From the NCBI RefSeq assembly GCF_018982965.1, contig NZ_JACBYP010000002.1:62001-126000 (forward strand): a DNA stretch of 64,000 bases, in the 5' to 3' direction. Below are positions 34,566 through 42,074 of this stretch, piece after piece. How positions within the stretch are numbered: position 1 is the stretch's first letter; every line of letters starts with the position of its first letter. Below the pieces are notes generated by a model. It was given only the letters and a program-made list of their open reading frames with translations. It did no database searches and had not been told where the DNA came from. Origin of the DNA: Streptomyces mayonensis (GTDB taxonomy: Bacteria > Actinomycetota > Actinomycetes > Streptomycetales > Streptomycetaceae). The position numbers were made by a program, and so were the translations under genes.

Positions 34566-35758
34566 GAGGCCCTCCGGAGGACGACGGCCCACGACGAATC
34601 GTCGACCTGGAATTCGGCCGGCGGGTTTCCGTTGCGGGCGAGCGCCGCCTGCACCCGCCCGATCCCCCGTCCGAACCGGTTCACGTAGCCGAGCCCTTTC
34701 ATCGCCGCCGCAAGGGACGGGTTGCGGTAGTCGTTCACCCTGTCGAAGTTGTCGTCCCTCACCTGCCCGTAAGGTCCTCCCGGATTGGTCACCTCGATCC
34801 GATCGTCGAACCAGGCGATACGCACGGGCGCGTACGAGGTCTCGTAGTTGCGGTGCATCAGGGCGTTCATCGTCACTTCACGCAGCGCCTCCAGCGGGTA
34901 GTCGGGCTGCGGTGTCTCGCGGAAGCCCTCCTCCACCAGACGCGTACGGATGTTGCTGCGGAGAAGGGGTTCGAGCCGGGACGCGACCCCCACGATGTTC
35001 TGGCGCAGTTCCTGGTCGTCGGCGACGGGAGCGTCGAGGTCCACGCCCTGGTAGCGGACGAACTGCACGTACGCACCGGGAATGTGGCTGCTCGGATCGA
35101 GCCCGACGATGAGCGTTCCGAGGGTGGTCGGCCGTCCGTCCGGGGTGGTGAGGTGCAGCGAGGAGAGCTGTTGGCGCACCGGCCGCCCGTTCTCCTCAAT
35201 GACCTCGGGACCGACCATTGAGGGCAGATAGGCCGTCCGGAACAGATCGAGGTCCAGGTCGTCGAGGCTCGCACACGGCACCGGCCTCTTGTCGAACGGC
35301 CCGTCTCCGGCCCGCCGGCGCTCCGTGAGGACCCGCTCGTCCTCACGGGTGGCCTTGCGAGTGGTCGGACCGGGCCGGACCCAAACGACGCCGTCGAAGC
35401 GTACGGGCAGCGCGGCCGATGCCTCCACGTGGATGTGGACCACCGGTTTGCCCTGATAGACCGCGGCCTGCACGGTGAAGGACGGCCGGTCCAGGATCCT
35501 GCCGTCGTCCCGGAGGTCGGTCAGGGCCAGGAGGGCGCGGTCGCCGACGTCCACTTCGTCGACCGGGGTCCCGTCGTCGGCGACGCCGATGAGGATGTCA
35601 CCGCCGCCCTTGCCGGCGAGATCGTTGGCCATCGCGCAGACCGCATTGCCGATGGCGTCACCGCGCTTACCCTCCCTCTTCGCAGTCCGCTTGAACTCCA
35701 GGGTCGCGCTCTCACGGGTTCCGAGGACGTCGGCCAGGTCTGCGTCGTGTGCGTTCAC
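34562..35758 (-). CDS. AlbA_2 (Schlafen-like) DNA-binding protein with HATPase-like C-terminus
   Basis: A 398-aa protein. The N-terminal AlbA_2 domain has ESATLEFKRTAKREGKRGDAI, AMANDLAGKGGGDILIGVADDG and WVRPGPTTRKAT. The C-terminal half carries the RecG-like ATP-binding region: PLEALREVTMNALMHRNYE, WFDDRIEVTNPGGPYGQV and GRGIGRVQAAL. Such proteins act as DNA/RNA-binding regulators or, in Schlafen-type defence proteins, as nucleases; an obvious nuclease triad is not evident here. GTG at 35756-35758 is the start. The stop overlaps the ParA start, so the pair forms an operon. I know of no fixed function for the AlbA_2-ParA combination. Confidence 0.8.
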   Translation of the reverse strand: MNAHDADLADVLGTRESATLEFKRTAKREGKRGDAIGNAVCAMANDLAGKGGGDILIGVADDGTPVDEVDVGDRALLALTDLRDDGRILDRPSFTVQAAVYQGKPVVHIHVEASAALPVRFDGVVWVRPGPTTRKATREDERVLTERRRAGDGPFDKRPVPCASLDDLDLDLFRTAYLPSMVGPEVIEENGRPVRQQLSSLHLTTPDGRPTTLGTLIVGLDPSSHIPGAYVQFVRYQGVDLDAPVADDQELRQNIVGVASRLEPLLRSNIRTRLVEEGFRETPQPDYPLEALREVTMNALMHRNYETSYAPVRIAWFDDRIEVTNPGGPYGQVRDDNFDRVNDYRNPSLAAAMKGLGYVNRFGRGIGRVQAALARNGNPPAEFQVDDSSWAVVLRRAS

Positions 35759-35882
35759 ACCGGGTATTCTGCCGTTTTTCTCGTACGTGGGAACGCCGGG
35801 TCGGCTCCCTCAAGACGTGGACCACCTGCTCGGCCGTCAATCTTCTGGCCCGGCCTCCTCGGTGAACTCGCGGGCCGGCTGA

Positions 35883-37811
35883 TCACCGTTGCCAAGTCTT
35901 CACCGCCTGCAGCTCCGCTGCGACTGCGTTGAGTTCTGCCAACAGCTCGGCAGCGCTCGTCCTGAGGGCCTGCCCATGCTCCGGGGAGCGGCTGGCGGGA
36001 AGCTCCGATTCCGGAGCGGTGAGGGCCAGCCATGCGCGAGCGAGGCGCATCAATCGTTTCGTCCGCTTGGTCCTCCTGTACGCGCCACCGAGGTCGGACA
36101 TCTTCCGCTCCACGCGGTCGTACAGCGCACGGACCTGTCGTGTCTCTCCGGCAGTCGCGTGCCGGGCAGTGGTTTGCTCCTGCTTGGTCTTGTGCTGCTG
36201 AACGCCTCTGAGTGACGCGCCCACGTCCCTCCACTGCTGCGCGGTGAGAGTGCGTGTCGGAGCGGTGACGGGACGCCGACGTGGCACCAGACGTGGTGAC
36301 GTTCCATACAGTGCGATGCCCCGTTCCCTCTCCTGCTTCACCCAGGCGTGCAGGGGCGGCGAATCGGTCGACAGGCCCTGGGCGCCCCCAATTCCGAGTT
36401 GGTGGAGTACCGCGGGCAGGGAGGACAGGAGGCCGCCGTTGTCGCCGAGCAGCAGCACCGACAGGACGGCTTTGGAGTCCCAGAGCGGGCTGTCGACCTC
36501 GACGAGGAAGTCGACCAGCTCGCGCTCCGACATGCCCTGGAGCGGCTTGCCGAGTTGTGCTCGGAGGTCAGGCCAGCGCAGCGTGCGCCCTTCCGCCGCG
36601 GCGTCTGTGAGGATCTCGCGGACACGAACGACGGCCTGGTCCCGGGTGAGGGCCACCGCGTCTGCCTTCGGCTGTTGCTTCCGGACCGCCGCCGACGGCA
36701 CCGCGTGCGGGGGCGCGCCGGGTGCCGGTCGATCCGGCTTACGTGTTCCGGGTGCCGGCACCGGCTTCTTCTCGGGCGGCGCGGGAAGCACCCCGGCGAG
36801 GCCCGTGCGGGCCACCTCGTGGGCGTCGAGGCGTACGAAGCGGTCCAGGCGGACGGCCCACCCGTCGACGCCTTCACGAACCAGCATGCTCGCGCGGTCG
36901 ACGGCGCGGTAGACGTGCGCTGCGGACGGCGGTGCGGTGTCGTCGGGCAGGGACAGCATCGCGCGCACGACGGGGCTGCCCGCCGGTCTGACGTCCGCCA
37001 TGACCAGGCGCCGCCCCTCGGAGGCGAACGGTGACCCGTCGGGGACGGCGGCTCCCTCGTCCAGCGCGAAGACGAGGGGGCCGGCGAGGGGGAACGTGAA
37101 CGGCTCCGTCCGCCTGGCGAGTGGCAGCGTGGCCCCGGCGGAGGGGGCCAGCAGGCCGGCCTGCTCGATCCGGCAGTCCTCCAGAGGGTCCCAGCGGACG
37201 GATGGCCGGTCGTGCGTCCGGGTGCCGATGTACACGCGGCGCTCACCGCCCCGGGTTTCCAGTCGGAAGCGCAGGGTGTAGCCGTTACGGGCGAGGATCT
37301 CCTCGGTGAGTGGCCCGTCCGCGCCGAAGAACCAGTCGACCTCGTCGACGTCGCCGGCGAGGTCGAGGTTCGCCGTGCGCCAGCTCCGGTAGTCGAGGGA
37401 CGAGAGCTGGAAGCGGAGCCTGCGGCGGGCGGCGGGCAGGTGCAGGTCCACCGCGCCGCCGGGACCCGAGCCGAGGTCACGGGTCCGGACTTCGCCCCGC
37501 TGTCCGTGCCTGTCCAGCAGCCTGCGCAGGCTCCGCTTGATGAACAGGTGGTCGGCACTGGACTCGCCTGTGGCGGCACGTCCGCAGGTGGGTCCACCGG
37601 CCACGTGGGCGAAGTGGCACACCTTGTCGTGGTAAAGGCGGTCCATCAGCTTGCCGCCGCATCCACCGAGTTCATAGCCGCACCAGTAGGTGTACTTCAG
37701 GTGGCGCCGGCGCCAGACCTCCAGCTCCGAGGCTTCCATGGGCAGGATCACCGGGTGGTCGGACTTGCTGTTGCCGATCACGGCTGTCTGTACGAGACGG
37801 TGGTCGAGCAT
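35883..37811 (-). CDS. CoiA-like zinc-finger/nuclease-domain protein
   Basis: A 642-aa protein with a competence-protein CoiA-like N-terminus: a short zinc-ribbon-like segment (YWCGYELGGCGGKLMDR, HDKVCHFAHVAGGPTCGR), then SADHLFIKRSLRRLLDRHG and AVDLHLPAARRRLRFQLSSLDY, in the positions of the CoiA PD-(D/E)XK-like core. The middle is beta-rich; a Pro-rich linker near 370-400 separates a C-terminal helical half with basic stretches (RVERKMSDLGGAYRRTKRTKR). CoiA processes DNA during uptake; here a role in recognising foreign DNA is an inference. A well-formed promoter carrying the shared element (site E) lies about 60 bp upstream. Confidence 0.62.
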   Translation of the reverse strand: MLDHRLVQTAVIGNSKSDHPVILPMEASELEVWRRRHLKYTYWCGYELGGCGGKLMDRLYHDKVCHFAHVAGGPTCGRAATGESSADHLFIKRSLRRLLDRHGQRGEVRTRDLGSGPGGAVDLHLPAARRRLRFQLSSLDYRSWRTANLDLAGDVDEVDWFFGADGPLTEEILARNGYTLRFRLETRGGERRVYIGTRTHDRPSVRWDPLEDCRIEQAGLLAPSAGATLPLARRTEPFTFPLAGPLVFALDEGAAVPDGSPFASEGRRLVMADVRPAGSPVVRAMLSLPDDTAPPSAAHVYRAVDRASMLVREGVDGWAVRLDRFVRLDAHEVARTGLAGVLPAPPEKKPVPAPGTRKPDRPAPGAPPHAVPSAAVRKQQPKADAVALTRDQAVVRVREILTDAAAEGRTLRWPDLRAQLGKPLQGMSERELVDFLVEVDSPLWDSKAVLSVLLLGDNGGLLSSLPAVLHQLGIGGAQGLSTDSPPLHAWVKQERERGIALYGTSPRLVPRRRPVTAPTRTLTAQQWRDVGASLRGVQQHKTKQEQTTARHATAGETRQVRALYDRVERKMSDLGGAYRRTKRTKRLMRLARAWLALTAPESELPASRSPEHGQALRTSAAELLAELNAVAAELQAVKTWQR

Positions 37812-37876
37812 GGAACCTCGCAGGGAACGCCCGGGAAGTCTTCACCCAGCCGGGCACGGGCGACGCGAACGGGAAC

Positions 37877-37905
37877 AGTATCTTCCCCATGCACTCAGTT
37901 CACAA
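37877..37905 (-). promoter_or_regulatory. CoiA-like gene promoter with shared element (site E)
   Basis: Minus strand: -35 TTGTGA (37905-37900), a 17-bp spacer, -10 GATACT (37882-37877), predicted start about 59 bp before the CoiA-like gene. The element GTGAACTGAGTGCA (37903-37890) is identical to site D and includes the stop codon of the upstream ATPase gene. Confidence 0.75.
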
Positions 37906-38435
37906 GAGTAGATCGCCGTGACGGATCCGCCATCGCCTGGTCCTCCTCCGCGGCAGCGCGGCGGAAGGGACGCGACACGGACGCCGGCGAGAGGGCCACT
38001 TCGGCCCAGACGGTCTTCGTGTACGCGTCCCGCACCTCGCAGCCCCATCGTTCGGCGTACGCCGCGACGAGCAGCAGTCCACGCCCCGACGGGGCGTCGG
38101 GCGCCGCCGGTTCGGCCGCAGGGTCGCGGGGGCGGTGCCCCGGACGGGTGTCGGTCACCTCGACGCGGACGGTGCCGTGCTCGGGCAGGTGGAACAGCGT
38201 CAGGCGGAAGTCCCGGCCGGGAGTGCGACCGTGGGTGACCGCGTTGGCCGCCAGCTCGGCCGTGACGAGGGCGACGGCCCGTGACGTCTCGGAGTCGTAC
38301 GGGGATGCCCGAGGCCGCGAGTTGCTGTCCGGCGAGGCGACGGGCGAGACGGGCTCCGCGTGCGGTGCTGCTGAGACGGACAGTGAGGTGTGGGGCGCCG
38401 GCGGGCGGATCCACTCTGATGTTGGTCGGCTTCAC
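37895..38435 (-). pseudogene. AbaA/RsbW-like ATP-binding protein, frameshifted
   Basis: The GTG start at 38433-38435 opens a HATPase_c protein of the AbaA-like/anti-sigma type. The first frame reads through GARLARRLAGQQLAASGIP and then degenerates. At 38301-38304 a run of four G (C on the coding strand) is one base too long; skipping one base gives YDSETSRAVALVTAELAANAV and, later, GRGLLLVAAYAERWGCEV and TKTVWAEVAL, ending at 37895. The restored protein of about 179 aa contains the N-box (ELAANAV) and the G-box (GRGLLLV). With the XRE and DUF397 genes it forms a WhiJ/AbaA-like triplet. It is either a real inactivation or a homopolymer sequencing error. Confidence 0.75.
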
Positions 38436-38454
38436 AGGGTTACCGTCCCGTCAC

Positions 38455-38480
38455 GCGGACAGCGGACAGCGGACAGCGGA
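38455..38480. repeat. Heptanucleotide tandem repeat (GCGGACA, 3.7 copies)
   Basis: GCGGACA occurs at 38455, 38462 and 38469, followed by GCGGA at 38476. It lies in the divergent gap between the ATPase pseudogene and the XRE gene, just before the GTACGG array. Slippage here could change promoter spacing. Confidence 0.75.
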
Positions 38481-38512
38481 GACGAGGTCGGACCTCCGTA
38501 CCCGGTCATGCG

Positions 38513-38550
38513 GTACGGCCGCTGTACGGGTTCGTACGGCAGGTGTACGG
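38513..38550. promoter_or_regulatory. Phased GTACGG repeats before XRE gene 1
   Basis: GTACGG occurs at 38513, 38524, 38534 and 38545, with spacings of 11, 10 and 11 bp, one helical turn each. The last copy ends 77 bp before the XRE start. A similar three-copy array precedes the second XRE gene, so this is probably the binding site of these regulators. Confidence 0.65.
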
Positions 38551-38626
38551 GAGCGGGCGCGTGGCCGGAACACCGGGTCGGTCGTTGTCGCTCACGACGG
38601 GACGCTGCGCGGAACGAGGGAGCGCG

Positions 38627-39484
38627 ATGGGCAGGACCACCCAGCGAGAATGCGGGACCACCGGCCGGCGCGGACCGGACACGGAACGTCCGGCGGCCTG
38701 GAGCGCCTACGGCAAGCTGGTCCGTCTCTTCCGTGAACGGGCCGGCCTCACCCAGCAGGCCCTCGCCGAGGCGATCGACTACTCGCTGGAGCAGGTCGCC
38801 TCCGTCGAACAGGGGCGGAGACCGGCGAAGGCGGCCTTCACGGAGGCCGCGGAGCGGGTGCTGGAGGCGGGCGGGGCGCTGCGGGTGCTCCAGGAGGACG
38901 TGGACCGGGCGAAACTTCCGCTGTTCTTCCAGGACTTCGCCTCCTTGGAGGCAGAGGCGGTCAGCCGCTTCTCGTACGACCCGATGCTGGTGCCGGGGCT
39001 GTTGCAGACGGAGGCGTACGCCCGTGCCCTTCTTGAAGCGCACTTCCCGCCCCTCGAAGAGGAGGCCATCGAGCAGCACCTCAGCGCCCGGCTCGCCCGG
39101 CAGTCCCTGCTGACGCGCAGGAATGCGTGTGTCGTGTTTTCGTTCATCCTCGAAGAAGGCGCCCTTCAGCGGATGGTGGGTGGTAGGGCCGTCATGCGGG
39201 AGCAACTCGCGCGGCTGCGGGACCACACCCGCATGCGGAACGTTGAAGTTCAGGTGATGCCGACCCAGCGGGCCGCGCACAGTGGGGTCAACGGCCAGAT
39301 CGTCCTGCTGGAGACCGTCGAACGACGGCAGTTCGTGTCCATCGAGGCCCAGGGAATCGTGAACATCCGCTCTGACCGGAACGAGGTGAGCGAGTTCTGC
39401 CTCCAGTATGGAATGCTGCGCTCACAGGCCCTCAACACCGAGGAGTCTGCCAGGTTCATCGAGCGCTTGGCAGGGGAGCTATGA
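38627..39484 (+). CDS. XRE-family regulator with DUF5753 (WhiJ/Scr1-like), copy 1
   Basis: A 285-aa regulator. The HTH covers about residues 25-85: LVRLFRERAGLTQQALAEAI, then YSLEQVASVEQGRRPAKAAF. The rest is the DUF5753 domain with LPLFFQDFASLEAEAVSRF, MLVPGLLQTEAYARALLEA and VEVQVMPTQRAAHSGVNGQI. The ATG at 38627 has GGGAG four bases upstream. It overlaps the following DUF397 gene (ATGA), the standard pair in Streptomyces; the DUF397 partner is thought to oppose the regulator, sometimes in a toxin-antitoxin-like way. Phased GTACGG repeats upstream are its likely operator. It closely resembles copy 2 about 2.3 kb downstream. Confidence 0.9.
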   Translation: MGRTTQRECGTTGRRGPDTERPAAWSAYGKLVRLFRERAGLTQQALAEAIDYSLEQVASVEQGRRPAKAAFTEAAERVLEAGGALRVLQEDVDRAKLPLFFQDFASLEAEAVSRFSYDPMLVPGLLQTEAYARALLEAHFPPLEEEAIEQHLSARLARQSLLTRRNACVVFSFILEEGALQRMVGGRAVMREQLARLRDHTRMRNVEVQVMPTQRAAHSGVNGQIVLLETVERRQFVSIEAQGIVNIRSDRNEVSEFCLQYGMLRSQALNTEESARFIERLAGEL

Positions 39485-39687
39485 GCATCGATCAGCACGT
39501 TGAGCAGCCCGGCGGCCTCGTCTGGTTCAAAAGCAGCCACAGCGGAACCAACGGCGGTGACTGCGTCGAGGTGGCCGTCGGCCCGGGTGCCGTGTGCGTG
39601 CGGGATTCCAAGGCCGTAGCCGACGGGCCCGTGCTACGGGTCGGTCGGGACGAGTGGGCCGCGTTCGTGGCGCTCGCGGCCGTGTGA
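39481..39687 (+). CDS. DUF397 small protein, copy 1
   Basis: A 68-aa DUF397 protein with the family pattern LVWFKSSHSGTNGGDCVEVA, VRDSKAVADGPVLRVGRDEW and a short C-terminal helix AAFVALA. It overlaps the XRE gene by ATGA, so the two are made together. DUF397 proteins are the usual partners of WhiJ/Scr1-type XRE regulators and modify their DNA binding. It is of normal length and intact. Confidence 0.9.
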   Translation: MSIDQHVEQPGGLVWFKSSHSGTNGGDCVEVAVGPGAVCVRDSKAVADGPVLRVGRDEWAAFVALAAV

Positions 39688-39755
39688 CATCACCGGCTTC
39701 CGCCGTACTCGCACAAACACCGGCCACCGAGGAAGTCGCCGAAGCGTCGAGGCCG

Positions 39756-40706
39756 TCACGCCTCGATGCGCAGCCAGGTGTCGCCGGTGCGGAGCCAGAG
39801 GATGCCGTCACGGCCTTGGCCGCATCGGAGGACGACCCGGCCGGGTACATCGAGTACGCGGTGATCAGTCACCGTCCAGGTGGCGCCGTCGAGTTCGGCG
39901 CGAGTGAGTTCAACGGTGCGCTGGTTGTGGTGGCGGTGGGTCAGTACCGCCTGGTTGCCGCGGATCGCGAAACCATCCGGGTCACGGACGGGGCTGGGAC
40001 AGGTCGTCACTTCGCCGGTGGACGGGGTGATGCGGGTCAGGAAGGTGCCGAACCTACCGCCCGCGTACCAGACCAGCCACACCTGGTCACCGTCGGTCGC
40101 GGCCGTGCAGCCTTCCAGTGGGTAGCTGGGCAGTCGGTCCTGCAGACGCCAGATCGCCCGGCCGTCGGTGTCCCAGCCCGCGAGGCCGGCACCGGACTCG
40201 GGGTGCCCCCCGAAGATGCCCTCGTCCCCGTAGGTCGTCCAGACCCGTCCGTGGCGGTCGGTCACGAGTGCGGGGATGTCGTCGCCAACGCAGAACTCTC
40301 CGTCCGGCGTGCCTGACGCGGAGTACACCACGGCGTTGGGTGCCCAGAGGCCGTCGGTCTTGTTCCGTGACGTACGTCCGCTCACCAGCAGGAACCGCGA
40401 GTCCGGAAGCAGGGCCAGGTGGCTGGGGCGGCCCTGGATGTTCTCCACCGTGATGCGCCGCTCTCTTTGTCCCGTCACGGTGACCAGCTCGCCGGTGAAC
40501 GGGCCCTTCGGCTGCCAACCAACCCACCCCTTGATGTAGGGGATGTGCTCCAAGTACCGCCGGTGGACGAGCAGTACCGAGAGTTCACCGGCCGGGCCGA
40601 CGCTCCACCACAGTGCCTTGCGCCCTTGCGCGAGGTCGGCGGCGGGCACGCTCCATGCCTCGTGCACTGCGGCGTCGGCGTGATGACTTGTCGAATGGCG
40701 CGTCAT
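39756..40706 (-). CDS. Hypothetical beta-propeller-like protein
   Basis: A 316-aa soluble protein without signal peptide or membrane helix. Repeated W/G/D-rich segments of about 40-50 residues (GWVGWQPKGPFTGELVTVTG; GRVWTTYGDEGIFGG; DQVWLVWYAGGRFGTFLTRI; DGILWLRTGDTWLRIEA) suggest a beta-propeller. It is on the opposite strand between the two XRE-DUF397 pairs, convergent with the first. I recognise no enzyme motif. It may be cargo carried with, or regulated by, the flanking XRE pairs, but no direct evidence is visible. Confidence 0.7.
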   Translation of the reverse strand: MTRHSTSHHADAAVHEAWSVPAADLAQGRKALWWSVGPAGELSVLLVHRRYLEHIPYIKGWVGWQPKGPFTGELVTVTGQRERRITVENIQGRPSHLALLPDSRFLLVSGRTSRNKTDGLWAPNAVVYSASGTPDGEFCVGDDIPALVTDRHGRVWTTYGDEGIFGGHPESGAGLAGWDTDGRAIWRLQDRLPSYPLEGCTAATDGDQVWLVWYAGGRFGTFLTRITPSTGEVTTCPSPVRDPDGFAIRGNQAVLTHRHHNQRTVELTRAELDGATWTVTDHRVLDVPGRVVLRCGQGRDGILWLRTGDTWLRIEA

Positions 40707-40784
40707 CGAGATCGGTCACCTCAGGTACTCCGGAGGCCGACGCCGTCCGAAGGTCCCCACCTTACTGGTCATGGGAACAGTGTC

Positions 40785-40813
40785 ATACGGGTTTCCGTAC
40801 GAGCCTTGTACGG
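40785..40813. promoter_or_regulatory. GTACGG-like repeats before XRE gene 2
   Basis: ATACGG (40785), GTACGA (40797) and GTACGG (40808) are spaced 12 and 11 bp apart, about 120 bp before the second XRE gene. The array matches the four-copy array before XRE gene 1. Confidence 0.55.
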
Positions 40814-40932
40814 GCCTGGGGCCGTGCCCACGCCGCTACGACTCGCGTTGGACAAGGTCCCCCGGCTGCGGGCTGAGCGTGGCTGCGGCAGCCGGTGGGC
40901 GGGGTGCGTTCCGGGACGGAAGGGCGTGAGGC

Positions 40933-41787
40933 ATGAGCACGGTACGGGAGACGCGGAGCGGTCAGGCGGCGAAGGAGGAGGGCGGGGGCGATCTGCCGGG
41001 CGCGTGGGCGGCGTACGGGAGGCTGCTCCAGCATCTAAGGAAGCGGGCCGGGCTGAACCAGCAGCAGCTCGGGGAGGCCATCGACTACTCGCTGGAGCAG
41101 GTCGCCTCAGTCGAACAGGGGCGGCGGCCGGCGAAGGCGACGTTCACGCGGGCGGCGGACCGGGTGCTGGAGGCGGGTGGAGTGCTGGAGGTGCTCCAGG
41201 ACGAAGTGGATCGGGCGAAGCTGCCGCGCTTCTTCCGCAACTTCGCGGTCATCGAGGCGGAGGTGGTGAGCAGGTTCGAACATGAGCCACTGCTGGTTCC
41301 GGGGCTGCTGCAGACGGAAGGGTATGCGCGAGCCTTGTTTGCTGGGCACTGCCCGCCGCTCGGCGAAGAAGTCGTTGACCAGCACACGGAGGCGCGGCTG
41401 GGTCGGCAGAAGCTGCTAACACGGGTGCCGCTCGCGGAGCTGTCCTTCATCATCGGCGAGGAGGCCCTGCGAAATCCGGTTGGTGACAGGGATGTCATGC
41501 GCGGACAATGGCAACGCCTGCTGGACGTCGGTGCGTTGCGCAACGTCGAGGTGCAGGTCATGCCGGCCGCTCCCGGGTTCCACTCAGGTCTGAACGGGCC
41601 GTTCGTGGTGCTGGAGACCAGTGGGCACCAGCACCTCGGATACATCGAGTCCCAGGAAGTCGGGTGCGTTGTCCATGAGTCAGCAGAGGTCAGCGCCTTC
41701 GGGCTGCGGTATGGCAAGCTGCGATCGCAGGCTCTGAACGGCGTCGAGTCTGCGCGGCTGATCGAACGGCTGGTGGAGGAGACATGA
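40933..41787 (+). CDS. XRE-family regulator with DUF5753 (WhiJ/Scr1-like), copy 2
   Basis: A 284-aa paralogue of the regulator at 38,627. The HTH segment LLQHLRKRAGLNQQQLGEAI and YSLEQVASVEQGRRPAKATF is nearly the same, and the DUF5753 domain has LPRFFRNFAVIEAEVVSRF, LLVPGLLQTEGYARALFAG and VQVMPAAPGFHSGLNGPFVV. GAGG lies just before the ATG. Its stop overlaps the second DUF397 gene (ATGA). Close similarity of HTH recognition regions implies the two copies may read each other's operators. Confidence 0.9.
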   Translation: MSTVRETRSGQAAKEEGGGDLPGAWAAYGRLLQHLRKRAGLNQQQLGEAIDYSLEQVASVEQGRRPAKATFTRAADRVLEAGGVLEVLQDEVDRAKLPRFFRNFAVIEAEVVSRFEHEPLLVPGLLQTEGYARALFAGHCPPLGEEVVDQHTEARLGRQKLLTRVPLAELSFIIGEEALRNPVGDRDVMRGQWQRLLDVGALRNVEVQVMPAAPGFHSGLNGPFVVLETSGHQHLGYIESQEVGCVVHESAEVSAFGLRYGKLRSQALNGVESARLIERLVEET

Positions 41788-41990
41788 GCGTGGAACAGGT
41801 ACCCGAGCACGTGGACCGGCTGCGCTGGTTCAAGAGCAGCTACAGCGGCTCGGGGGGCGGCAACTGCGTGGAAGTGGCCGCCGGTCTCGACGCCGTGTAC
41901 GTACGGGACTCCAAGGTTGCGGGCGACGGACCGATGCTGCGGGTCGGCCGGGACGAGTGGGCGACGTTCGTCGAGCTCACAGCGGGATAA
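41784..41990 (+). CDS. DUF397 small protein, copy 2
   Basis: A 68-aa DUF397 protein (LRWFKSSYSGSGGGNCVEVA, VYVRDSKVAGDGPMLRVGRDEW). It is the coupled partner of XRE copy 2 through an ATGA overlap and is very like DUF397 copy 1. It ends just before a strong hairpin that separates it from the convergent methylase gene. Confidence 0.9.
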   Translation: MSVEQVPEHVDRLRWFKSSYSGSGGGNCVEVAAGLDAVYVRDSKVAGDGPMLRVGRDEWATFVELTAG

Positions 41991-42017
41991 CGCCGACCAG
42001 GACTCCCGAGCGAACAG

Positions 42018-42058
42018 CGGGCTGGTTCACGTCACTTGAGGTGACGTGCACCAGCCCG
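42018..42058. terminator. Long bidirectional hairpin between DUF397 and drmMI
   Basis: The arms CGGGCTGGT-T-CACGTCAC and GTGACGTG-C-ACCAGCCCG pair around a 5-nt loop TTGAG, with one T/C mismatch. The hairpin lies between convergent stop codons and is followed by a short T-containing tract (GTTGTCATT). It is the clearest terminator in the window and probably serves both strands. Confidence 0.85.
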
Positions 42059-42074
42059 TTGTCATTCCGCCGAC

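Noticed and set aside
35751..35758. Another copy of the GTGAAC element at the AlbA_2 start
   Set aside because: GTGTGAACGCA arises from the GTG-AAC start codons and lacks the AGTCAA half.
38455..38550. CRISPR-like repeat array
   Set aside because: The repeats are 6-7 bp and lack spacers of CRISPR length; they fit a slippage tract and an operator array.
42026..42031. GTTCAC within the drmMI/DUF397 gap as a shared element
   Set aside because: It is part of the stem of the terminator hairpin and has no matching second half.
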